Positions 20,629 to 32,053 of a DNA stretch of 64,000 bases are shown in pieces. The notes under the pieces were generated by a model. That model made no database searches. It saw only the letters and a program-made list of their open reading frames with translations, and was not told where the DNA came from. Source of the stretch: Oegoconia quadripuncta (taxonomy: Eukaryota > Arthropoda > Insecta > Lepidoptera > Autostichidae); NCBI GenBank assembly GCA_949316235.1, contig OX438741.1, forward strand, positions 25,239,324 to 25,303,323, given 5' to 3'. Position 1 is the stretch's first letter, and the number at the start of each line of letters is the position of its first letter. The translations under genes were made by a program, and so were the position numbers.

Positions 20629-23600
20629 TGTAAAACCCCCCCTATTTTTAAAGGGAATTTAATTTATATTTTTTTTAATTTGGGATTTTTGTGGGGTTTG
20701 TACTTGTGTTTGTATTTATTTTTAGGACCGAGAACTAAATGTGGACCTAAATCCATCTAAATTTGGAAGTGACTATATCTGTAAATTTAGCATATAAGAA
20801 ATCTAGATGAACTAACTATACTATGTATAAAATGAAACCTAAGTAACTATAAATCCCTAAGTACAGAAACCTAAGTATGGCCAATGAACGTCTAGGGAGG
20901 ACCGCGTTGTGCTCCGTAATAACCTAAATCCTTTTAAGAAAGTGGTAACATTACAGTACGGTGAACGGTATCAGTAAAGCTAGCAAAACACATAGAAATT
21001 AAATGTAACTCATTATAACCTATCATGCATATCCTATTACCATAGCAGGTTCCTGCCTAAGTAACACTAAATTTAAGTTCAGTATAGTATTTCATCTAAT
21101 ACCTATCTGTGGAATGTAAGAACCAAGTTTGTTAACCCTACTGTACATTTCCACAACCTTGAGATTCACATAACTTTCACACACTGCTGCAATCCTGAAT
21201 AGATAACTGACGTCTTGTTGGACTACGAATAAATGTATATTAACCTAGGTGAACTTATCTCTGAAAGGCATTTCCTCCAACCAACTTAATGTGGGATGGA
21301 CCTTAGACTTGTGCAAAACTAGTTAGTTAATCAGGCGCCCCCTCGTGGTACACATAATGTATTATCCTACAGAGTGAACTTATCTCTGAAGGAGATTTCC
21401 TCTAACCAATTTAATGTAAGATAGGCTAATTCAGAATATGGTCTTTAGTATAATAACTAAAGGTGGATTTATCCCTGAAGAAGATTTCCTTTAAACGCAT
21501 TCAAGACGAAGTAGGTCTAGAAATTCACTCTCACTCTTTTAGCAAATATATATTATTCGGCTAGGTGCACGCTCCGCCATCCGCGTTAGGTACTGGTTAG
21601 TGTACCAGGGGCATACCCCACACTGTGACCCTCGACACCGGACTGGACAGGTCCCCACCGAATAATAAGAAAGTAAAGAGTATGTTTCTCTAAATTGTCA
21701 AGCTTAGTATTGTCAGTCTGTCTGTATAATTACGTCCTGCAAAGGATAAGAGGATTCCCCCAAAACCCATTTCATGTTCTTATATAAAGATTATATATAG
21801 CTCGAAGGTTATTCAACGGCTATGTAATAGATTATAGGACCCACCCCATAGGTTTCTCCAAGCACAAATGTACTATGTTTATTACTGTAAATTTACACAA
21901 CTTCTATTGCTTAATCGTCCGGGATGAATTCATCAGATGTCCATGGCGAGATTAATTACTGCATAGTAATTCAGTTCATAAGTACAGAATCACCCTTTTG
22001 GTATGAGACTGAAATGGGTAACTTTACCCTGGAGTATAATCACCCTCAATGAAGGAGAAGACGGTTTCATGTGACGAAGGTAGAGACTCTCACCCACTTG
22101 GTATGAGGTTGTTCTACTGAGATCGTTTCATTATCTCAAATCATAAACCCCTCTGCCCAACTCCGAGTGTGAGTAAATCGAAGGCATATCTTGTTGACTA
22201 AGGGTCATCCCTCGGACAAAACAATAGAGAATTGTATTCCCACCAATTATCAAGGTCTGATATAATATAATGTAAAATATGTGTAGAACTATGTCTACCG
22301 TTACCAAACTATAGGCAACTGTTATTATTAGTATTCTCTTCATACTTGTAAATATACTTATGTAACATATTATATAAATATCATAATAATATTATAAATA
22401 TAAGTGTCTCTTATTTGACCATCGAAATCTATTCATAATTCCGACATCGTCCGGCGCTGTAGTCCGAACACACAGCTACGATACTGCCGCGCAGTGGGCT
22501 TCCTGTCCCAATCACTGGCCCCAGGATAGCCTAGCAGCTAAAATGTAATCACACAGGGAATCGAACCCGTGTCAATTCGGTAAACCTGCATCAGGTACAA
22601 CCCTATATTACTATATAACGACATTCCGTATTATATATTAACTCAGGGATTCGAACCCGTGTCACATAGTCGATTGGTTACGTCTTACACGCATCCCAAT
22701 CGCAATAAACTAATTAGCTAGTCCTAGTGTTAATCTATTCCTAGCACTATCTCGGCATCAGTGAAGCTGAGGCCAGTCGACCTAGCCTATAGCAAATCCA
22801 ACTAAATCTTAACTCAAGTGTAAATTGTCTTTAACTAGCCGTGTATACTAGAGCCGCGCGGGGCTTTAAACTCGTTGTGTGCAATGTCTCTCAGCACTGC
22901 GGTGTAAGACTCTAGTGTAATGTATGCTTAACTGGGGTTATGTTTTGTAACGGACAACATCAGGCTAGACACTCCTTTCAGAGCATCTTGACCCTAGTCT
23001 CCAAGGAGCCCAGAAGCGGTTAGGGGGGGTACGAAGAAACTCGAACGTCCGTATGAAACATTTGATTCGACCCATAGGGTCTAAGCTGGTGCTTGCGACT
23101 GGAATCTTCTTACTTCGAAAGGCGCCTCCAATTCTTGAGCTCCCCTTGATCCGGATTGATGATAGAAGGCGAAGGTCCTCACGGTCCGAAATAATTACTG
23201 CCGACTTGATCCGAAGTTGAAGTAAAACCTTGGTCTCGGTCCGAGGTAGAAGAAAGACTTGACCACTCGGTCCGAAGAAAAGTGAAAACCTGCCGTAAAA
23301 TCTCCCGCGAACCTATATTTATACTGGCATACCCGCGGGTCGACCGCGTCATCCTCTATCCCCCTCTGACACACTGAATTTACTCGTTTACTATGGAAAA
23401 GGTGTATCTTTGTCCTTCCCTAGGATTCCAGTTAACCTGTCACAACAAGTTTCAACAAGTTCTTCTTCTTCTTATTTTTGAGGATGGCAACCAGTCAACC
23501 TCATTGTCGAGGGACATTACTGCCAGTTTCGAGTGAAAATTTTTATTTATCTTATTTCTTCAGTTTATAGGTCAGTCTCAATCAAAACAAGTAATTCGTC

Positions 23601-25149
23601 GTATACAGAGTCTAGTCACGGTCAAGTCATTCTTCAGTAAAGTGGCAGAATGCTTTACAAAAGATTTTGGCGGCTTCTTGTGGGAACCCGAAAGCTCCGT
23701 TACGCACTTTAATTTACACTTCCCTTCACCTGTACACCAACACTAACGTTTGCTGCACAATATTCTGCCATTATTAAGCTTCAAAAGTTAGAATGCACAA
23801 ATTTTAAGACCTATAAAGAAAAATGCTACTTCACTCGCCGAGTTCCCGCCAAAAAGCCTTCAACAAGTTCATGCGTGTCAGAAACCGATTAGGGTGGCCG
23901 TCTTGTGGAAATTCCTCTTAAAATATCACGTATTCAGCTTCCTCTCGGCCATAGTGTAAAATTCCAAACTATTCAGTTTCTGCGTGTACTTTCTATCCGA
24001 CGTGCCATTTAATTTTCCAATGCTATTCCTGTTTGCAACTCACTCATTCACCGCTTGGTTTGTCAGAAAACCCAATATGTCCGGTAAAGTTTTCTTAGCA
24101 TTTCAAATTTCCAACAATGGCAACACCTTCCATAGTAAATATTCGTATACCGCGAATTTCTTTGCCTTGACATTTTGTTTGTTGTTTTTCTACACGAAAT
24201 CGATATATTTCAGATTCAGTGAATGTTTCCTTCGATAGAGGAAGAATTTCTTCATATAAAAACCCAAAAACAGGAAGAATAAGTATGGAATTTAACCCCT
24301 AAATGGACGCTTGAACTTGTCCGCGGCCTCAATCTGTCACTTACAAAGCGTATTTTCCGTGTGATAGATAGAAAATTTCCCAATTTTATTACTGAATACA
24401 ACAGGTTAGATCATAACCTATATCTAATAAGTCCTATTAGCCTCATTTTCGCCATTCTTTCGGTTTGCAATGAAAAACTCCATTCACTTTGGTAACGCCT
24501 ATCTTCCTCTTACTTTGTATCATTCCTGAATAAATTATCTCAGATGTTATTTGTGGTTTTTACTCCCTCAACTATCAATCTATGAACCTGGGCCCTTAAT
24601 CACATCAAGAACCCATGGGTTTCAGCTTAATTCATGCAATTAATATAATCTTATCTTGGAGTACCTATCCTTTGAGTGGAATATGAGCTGCAGAGTGGTT
24701 TTTGTGGGTGGTGGACTACCCCAGAAAGGCTCTTAAGTTAATAAAGAAACTAATTATTAATAAGGCTTACAACCATGGCAATTCCCAATCTAAAAATTGT
24801 CTTATTTTCCATAATTCCCTAATTAAGTGGTACATAATGTATGTTCATTTGATAATAATTTATGAAATTAATTCATAAATCCCATGGAGTCCTCAATAAG
24901 GTATTGCCTAACGTTTCCTCGTGCTTACATATGATATTATGACGTAACATGGAAAATACATGAGGCTCTCGATACAGTAACGCCTGAGTCTACCACACTT
25001 GTCCCTGCTTAGCTTGCGTCATCAGCAACGCTACCTACAGTCTAATTTTCGCCCGACCAAATCTAACATCTCAAATTAACCAACTTAAAAAAAGGTTAAT
25101 TCAACTATATTTGTGAACTGTATGGCAAGGCTAGGCCTGGACCATTACA
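20629..25149 (-). repeat. LTR (inferred 3' LTR), 4521 bp
   Basis: Near-identical to the right LTR apart from 408 extra bp (23452-23859). Internal features: three degenerate repeats of GTGAACTTATCTCTGAAGG (21249, 21372, 21462); two tRNA-B-box-like modules near 22555 and 22645; and a cluster of four GGTCCGA/GATCCGA motifs at 23183-23275 spaced about 25-32 bp. Small open frames (22131-22343 minus, 23984-24238 plus) recur in the other LTR only because the LTRs are copies; they are not supported as genes. Confidence 0.85.
22555..22700 (-). other. Two tRNA-like B-box modules in the left LTR
   Basis: Minus strand: GACACGGGTTCGATTCCCTG and, about 75 bp away, GACACGGGTTCGAATCCCTG. Each has a T-arm-like stem around a GTTCGAN loop. 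No full cloverleaf or clear A box was found, so they are not tRNA genes. The same pair is in the right LTR near 31025-31175. Confidence 0.55.
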
Positions 25150-25160
25150 GTCGCCCCCTA
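25150..25160 (-). promoter_or_regulatory. Candidate polypurine tract
   Basis: On the minus strand AGGGGGCGAC directly precedes the LTR terminus TGTAATGG. This position and purine richness fit the plus-strand primer site of an LTR element transcribed on the minus strand. Confidence 0.5.
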
Positions 25161-26384
25161 AAATGTTAACTAGGTAATTAATCCTTCAATTACCGGTTAA
25201 GATTTTACTAATCTCTATCCTCTATTCACAAATATATGGCTTAAATATAAATATACCCCTTGTTCCGAAAGGAGAATCGAGCTCTTTATTTACCCTTCCA
25301 GCTCTGGTGGTTTTTTTTTATAAGATGTGGTGTGTACTTTAAACCAAACCTCTCCTTTCCATTATTTCATCTCAGCCAAGGCTCTCGGCTCGCAAATTGC
25401 CTTAGTACTTGTTCGTCGCTCAGACTTTCGTTTCCGAAATAGGATCCTGAGTTGTGAGTTCAGGACGTCCCTAGTGGTCCTAAATTTGTCATGTTCCGTA
25501 GTTCGCTTTCGCTATATTAGTCTACTGACGAACTTGCCAGAAGATCCCAAATTTAGCCCATGTCAGAATCTAAAAGCCCTTCATAACTAAGAACCATTAC
25601 TAAATCAACTGTTCACCTTCTAAGCCTTAACCTCAACTTACGTAACTTCCAATCGAGATTTGGTGAAGGTAAAATTGCCGCACGTAGATATCAATGTATA
25701 GTGATCATTTCCCATGGAAAATATCAACCCATAATGTTGTATGTCTCTAGCCTAGCTCCAATTTTTCCAGAAGATATGATTGTAAAGAGTGATGATCCGG
25801 AGCCGGAATTATTAATAAAGCGCCCCCCCTACTTCTCACTAACTGTGTGTTGAACAGAGTTCCTTGTACTCATACTACTCTAAGTTATATATACATCATA
25901 CGTCTCACTCCTAAGTCTATTATATACCATAATATATAACTTCATCCCTCCCTTCTTTTCTATCACTGAGGAAAATACCTCTATCTTTCACTTTACTGTC
26001 GCCAACTAACTCTGTCAAAGCACAGCTGTATTCCGTAGGGGTCCCTCCTGTTGCTACATAGATTATAATTTCTCCCCAATACTTGCGTCTAAATTACAAT
26101 CTAGTTCTTCTAAAGGTTTTTTTTTATTACCAACAAATATAAGTACTTACTATGTAAGGTCATCATCCTATGTTGTTGAGTAGCGAACCACTTAAATATC
26201 TTCCCTGTGAGAATATCTGAACATAATTAATTTTGATGGATGAACTGTTTAACTCTGACTACATCTACCTATAACCTCTAATTCTCTTTTTTCTTCTAGC
26301 TCTGTATACTTTAACTAATATGTCTCCCACATTTTATAACCTATAACTTATTAATTACACAAATCGCTCAGGAAACAGGTTATC

Positions 26385-26612
26385 GTACTGTGTATGAACG
26401 AAGCTATCCGCTCGCATTTTCGTCCGCGTGGAAGATTTCATCGTAATCGGTCCAGCAAAATTAGTCTATACGTTAGTCCAAATTCCAATATCTGTCCACC
26501 AACCAAATTTCATCCAAATCAGCCCAGCCGTCCAGGCGCGACGAGGTAACAAACACACACATACACAAAACCTCGCTTTTTTTTTTTTTAGTAGGTGTAA
26601 TAATGGTAGGTC
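26385..26612 (+). repeat. Secondary retroelement insertion (LINE/SINE 3' fragment)
   Basis: CCGCTCGCATTTTCGTCCGC, then TCGTAATCGGTCCAGC, TTTCATCCAAATCAGCCCAG, ACAAACACACACATACAC and an interrupted T run. These are strings typical of lepidopteran retroelement 3' regions. The 72-codon frame across it is incidental. Confidence 0.5.
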
Positions 26613-29079
26613 CTCCATTTCGTTAGATACATACAGACCTGACTAGTTTGAACGACTTTCATAAGTTGAGACTTCATGAAGTTAGTTCTCCTTTGTCTCA
26701 TGTACAAATTAATCCGATATACAACAACAATATACCCACATTGACTCATTTACAATAGTTAATTTTGCTACCAGTTATACTACATGGTTCACCTAAGTAA
26801 GTCACCTAAATAATCCTGGGTATTCAATACACCTTTATCAATATTCGTACTCCATAGTCGACACTACCCTAACTAACTTTGAACATTGCTCTTAAAACCT
26901 TTACGTTACTCTTGACTGTGTCATGTTACATTTACGTTACATGACTCGAATGCCCACCTATATGTTACTCCTAGATCTTTAATGAAAATTATTTTAGGCA
27001 AATAATACAATCGTCAATCATCGGAAGAGTCCCGTTCAACGTGTGCGCACTTCACCTTGTATGCCTCCTATTTGGAGCCATCGTTCATTGTCTTTCTCTT
27101 TCTCACACCCAATGAAGAAAAGAGAGGGATATAAGATCTTATTAACCACTATATTACAAGTACATTTACCTGATCGTTAATAATTGTTATAATTGGAAAC
27201 TTATCAAATGGAAAGGAACTAATTCTAAAACGCTATATTATTGTGTCGTTTCCTAAGATAATGTTACCTTTCTCGTGAAACATCACTTATAAACTCGTGT
27301 TACATTCGACTATCGGTCATTGGTAATACCCGACTATCTTTAAACATCCTAGTATCCAGAGCCATGAAAATTCTTATTTTTTTTTAAAACGGTAAGATGT
27401 CACTTCACGTCTAGCGCGCGGCGGCCGGTGCCCCACCGTCAAACTTGAAGACGAGGCAGTATGGCTTCCGTTCCTTAGCCTCCCGTACTACAAGCAAAAG
27501 AAAACTTCTCTCTCTCACTGTCAAACTACTTTTTCGCGCGTCAATTTTGGTTGCTCGTTTTTAAGTTGTATTTTTTTTTCGCGTGGTGATCCATCATGGC
27601 ACGTTCTGCCCAAATGATAAGATGATGTCCGCCAAGCTAGAATATTTCCGTCAATGCCGACGCCGCCGTCACTACTCTACGGTAAGTCACTCCGATGTTC
27701 TAATCTATAATTTTTTTATCAAGTACATCCTTCACGTGACTGCGCCTTCTCCTCTTTCCACACCTTTCCCTTAGTATTGCATAGAACTCACCACAGTTCT
27801 TTGTTCGCAGAAGTGCCTACCTCCTGTTCCCGCGCCTGTGTCTTCACCCGTCCGAAAATCAAGATCCTTCCCTGGCTACACCTATCTCCTCCCGTTTCCT
27901 AATATACACTTGCATAGCCTGCCCTGTTCCCCAATAACTTCGATCCCTATGTGTTCCAGGTGCTGATTTAAGTCCCCTGTACTAATTATGGCGAGCTCAA
28001 CGAGATAATTTACACAGAACTCCCGCACTTCGTGTTCCAGCCGCGCGGGCATCTACTTCGCAAGCAAGTGCACTGCCACCGGCTGCGCCCCCCCGCCCCC
28101 ATGGCCTTCTACTGTTGACGACGTCTTCCCCACTCCTTTCAGTACTTAGGTAAATATTTTTCCATATAACTCCAGACTCACTCTTAAGGTTGCTCATCAT
28201 CGCACGGTAACTTACGTACTTTGCTTTGGTTAACTTACGCGGCATCTTTAACCCTTAGCTTACACCACCCTATTTAACTAACTGTAGAGAGTCTGACAAA
28301 CAGTAAGGATACGACGTAGTTAAATTTATAATTTCGTGTTCCTTTATTTTTCCTGTAATGAAATAACTAAGGTTACTAAACTCATTCGTAATAAAAAATG
28401 TTTTTTTTTTTTTAAACCCTAACTTTGTTTCCAGATTTTCCCTGACCACGATTGATGACTACTCAAACGAATAGACTCAGCCATGCGTGGGTTGGTTGAG
28501 TGTCGACAGTGTCAAGCTATCCGTCGACAGCAGTTAATGATGAAGAACGTCCTAAAACTACTGTCCTCTAACTAACCTATATTAATAAGTTTGTAATGCA
28601 AATTACCGCACTGAATGATACCAATTCTTTCCACTCCACGACAACAAATTGTGGCCTAAGGCCACTACTTACTACAACATTCCATTCACACACAGATCTA
28701 AGTCACTATTTCAATTACTTGGTTATATTTAGATTTATTAGGACATCTTAATATTCTTTCGATGAATCTCAAAACACAGACCGTCCTATTACAATTTTAA
28801 ACAATACTGATAAAACTAATGTACCGTAGTCAAAAGCTAAACTAAACTAAAACTAAAATTGTAATATTTTATTGATCGAAAAATTGGTTTTTGTTAGTTT
28901 TTTGGTATTTATAACAATATGGGAGCTCTTTTATTAATGTTTAAAATTTTTATTATGATAATGTAACCTGTGCTAGTCTGACTAATTTAATTATGGTATT
29001 TTATTTTTACATTCTGGTTAGTACCCCAACCCAAAATGAAAGAGATCACAGCACTTGATACTTAATGACGATGGTCTAT

Positions 29080-29101
29080 CCTGGTCCGCGGCACCCCAAA
29101 T
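29080..29101 (-). promoter_or_regulatory. Candidate primer-binding site
   Basis: On the minus strand the LTR end GGTTTTACA is followed by ATT and then TGGGGTGCCGCGGACCAGG. A PBS starting TGG two or three bases inside the LTR is normal. The matching tRNA was not identified, and the C-rich discriminator end would be tRNA-Pro-like at best. Confidence 0.35.
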
Positions 29102-31724
29102 TGTAAAACCCCCCCTATTTTTAAAGGGAATTTAATTTATATTTTTTTTATTTTGGGATTTTTGTGGGGTTTGTACTTGTGTTTGTATTTATTTTTAGGA
29201 CCGAGAACTAAATGTGGACCTAAATCCATCTAAATTTGGAAGTGACTATATCTGTAAATTTAGCATATAAGAAATCTAGATGAACTAACTATACTATGTA
29301 TAAAATGAAACCTAAGTAACTATAAATCCCTAAGTACAGAAACCTAAGTATGGCCAATGAACGTCTAGGGAGGACCGCGTTGTGCTCCGTAATAACCTAA
29401 ATCCTTTTAAGAAAGTGGTAACATTACAGTACGGTGAACGGTATCAGTAAAGCTAGCAAAACACATAGAAATTAAATGTAACTCATTATAACCTATCATG
29501 CATATCCTATTACCATAGCAGGTTCCTGCCTAAGTAACACTAAATTTAAGTTCAGTATAGTATTTCATCTAATACCTATCTGTGGAATGTAAGAACCAAG
29601 TTTGTTAACCCTACTGTACATTTCCACAACCTTGAGATTCACATAACTTTCACACACTGCTGCAATCCTGAATAGATAACTGACGTCTTGTTGGACTACG
29701 AATAAATGTATATTAACCTAGGTGAACTTATCTCTGAAAGGCATTTCCTCCAACCAACTTAATGTGGGATGGACCTTAGACTTGTGCAAAACTAGTTAGT
29801 TAATCAGGCGCCCCCTCGTGGTACACATAATGTATTATCCTACAGAGTGAACTTATCTCTGAAGGAGATTTCCTCTAACCAATTTAATGTAAGATAGGCT
29901 AATTCAGAATATGGTCTTTAGTATAATAACTAAAGGTGGATTTATCCCTGAAGAAGATTTCCTTTAAACGCATTCAAGACGAAGTAGGTCTAGAAATTCA
30001 CTCTCACTCTTTTAGCAAATATATATTATTCGGCTAGGTGCACGCTCCGCCATCCGCGTTAGGTACTGGTTAGTGTACCAGGGGCATACCCCACACTGTG
30101 ACCCTCGACACCGGACTGGACAGGTCCCCACCGAATAATAAGAAAGTAAAGAGTATGTTTCTCTAAATTGTCAAGCTTAGTATTGTCAGTCTGTCTGTAT
30201 AATTACGTCCTGCAAAGGATAAGAGGATTCCCCCAAAACCCATTTCATGTTCTTATATAAAGATTATATATAGCTCGAAGGTTATTCAACGGCTATGTAA
30301 TAGATTATAGGACCCACCCCATAGGTTTCTCCAAGCACAAATGTACTATGTTTATTACTGTAAATTTACACAACTTCTATTGCTTAATCGTCCGGGATGA
30401 ATTCATCAGATGTCCATGGCGAGATTAATTACTGCATAGTAATTCAGTTCATAAGTACAGAATCACCCTTTTGGTATGAGACTGAAATGGGTAACTTTAC
30501 CCTGGAGTATAATCACCCTCAATGAAGGAGAAGACGGTTTCATGTGACGAAGGTAGAGACTCTCACCCACTTGGTATGAGGTTGTTCTACTGAGATCGTT
30601 TCATTATCTCAAATCATAAACCCCTCTGCCCAACTCCGAGTGTGAGTAAATCGAAGGCATATCTTGTTGACTAAGGGTCATCCCTCGGACAAAACAATAG
30701 AGAATTGTATTCCCACCAATTATCAAGGTCTGATATAATATAATGTAAAATATGTGTAGAACTATGTCTACCGTTACCAAACTATAGGCAACTGTTATTA
30801 TTAGTATTCTCTTCATACTTGTAAATATACTTATGTAACATATTATATAAATATCATAATAATATTATAAATATAAGTGTCTCTTATTTGACCATCGAAA
30901 TCTATTCATAATTCCGACATCGTCCGGCGCTGTAGTCCGAACACACAGCTACGATACTGCCGCGCAGTGGGCTTCCTGTCCCAATCACTGGCCCCAGGAT
31001 AGCCTAGCAGCTAAAATGTAATCACACAGGGAATCGAACCCGTGTCAATTCGGTAAACCTGCATCAGGTACAACCCTATATTACTATATAACGACATTCC
31101 GTATTATATATTAACTCAGGGATTCGAACCCGTGTCACATAGTCGATTGGTTACGTCTTACACGCATCCCAATCGCAATAAACTAATTAGCTAGTCCTAG
31201 TGTTAATCTATTCCTAGCACTATCTCGGCATCAGTGAAGCTGAGGCCAGTCGACCTAGCCTATAGCAAATCCAACTAAATCTTAACTCAAGTGTAAATTG
31301 TCTTTAACTAGCCGTGTATACTAGAGCCGCGCGGGGCTTTAAACTCGTTGTGTGCAATGTCTCTCAGCACTGCGGTGTAAGACTCTAGTGTAATGTATGC
31401 TTAACTGGGGTTATGTTTTGTAACGGACAACATCAGGCTAGACACTCCTTTCAGAGCATCTTGACCCTAGTCTCCAAGGAGCCCAGAAGCGGTTAGGGGG
31501 GGTACGAAGAAACTCGAACGTCCGTATGAAACATTTGATTCGACCCATAGGGTCTAAGCTGGTGCTTGCGACTGGAATCTTCTTACTTCGAAAGGCGCCT
31601 CCAATTCTTGAGCTCCCCTTGATCCGGATTGATGATAGAAGGCGAAGGTCCTCACGGTCCGAAATAATTACTGCCGACTTGATCCGAAGTTGAAGTAAAA
31701 CCTTGGTCTCGGTCCGAGGTAGAA

Positions 31725-31773
31725 GAAAGACTTGACCACTCGGTCCGAAGAAAAGTGAAAACCTGCCGTAAAA

Positions 31774-31776
<3 letters not shown>
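31725..31776. repeat. LINE target-site duplication, left copy (52 bp)
   Basis: GAAAGACTTGACCACTCGGT ... GCCGTAAAATCT, identical to 36608-36659. It is single-copy in the uninterrupted left LTR (from about 23256). Confidence 0.9.

Positions 31777-31804
<28 letters not shown>
31776..31804 (-). other. LINE poly(A) tail (T run on plus strand)
   Basis: Uninterrupted T run directly after the left target duplication, marking the 3' end of the minus-strand LINE. Confidence 0.9.
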
Positions 31805-31806
<2 letters not shown>

Positions 31807-32053
31807 GCCCATGCAAAGGCACCCTCCGGAGGAACGAAGGAGGGAGGCGGAGAAGGCTCTAAGCGTACGAGCACAGCCGGCTGTGCAAGTTATGTGGGAC
31901 TCACAGAGTGTGCCTACCCACTAAAACTCCGCCTTGGAGGTAGGGACTAGCCGTGAGGCTTTTATCCCGTCATCGGAAGCGACCCCTTTCCTGGGGAGGG
32001 GAGGGGCGCTAGTGGTGCTCTGCTAGAAGAGCATCACTTAGAAGAGCCTGGAG

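Larger units (their letters stand above)
25150..29101 (-). other. Non-coding internal region of the LARD-like element
   Basis: 3952 bp with no open frame above about 90 codons and no retroviral-type protein motif. It contains a probable secondary insertion (26385-26612) and a GC-richer island at about 27400-28250. The island has an 82-codon minus-strand frame (27997-28245, beginning MPRKLTKAKY) of unknown identity. On the plus strand it also has a consensus donor (CTACG|GTAAGT, 27682) with an acceptor (TTCGCAG, ending 27810) 129 bp later. The island might be captured host sequence. Confidence 0.6.

Noticed and set aside
23984..24238. 84-codon frame identical to one at 36932-37186, and a 70-codon minus frame at 22131-22343 identical to 30604-30816
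   Set aside because: Identity comes from the two LTR copies, not from selection; no domain and no sign of translation.
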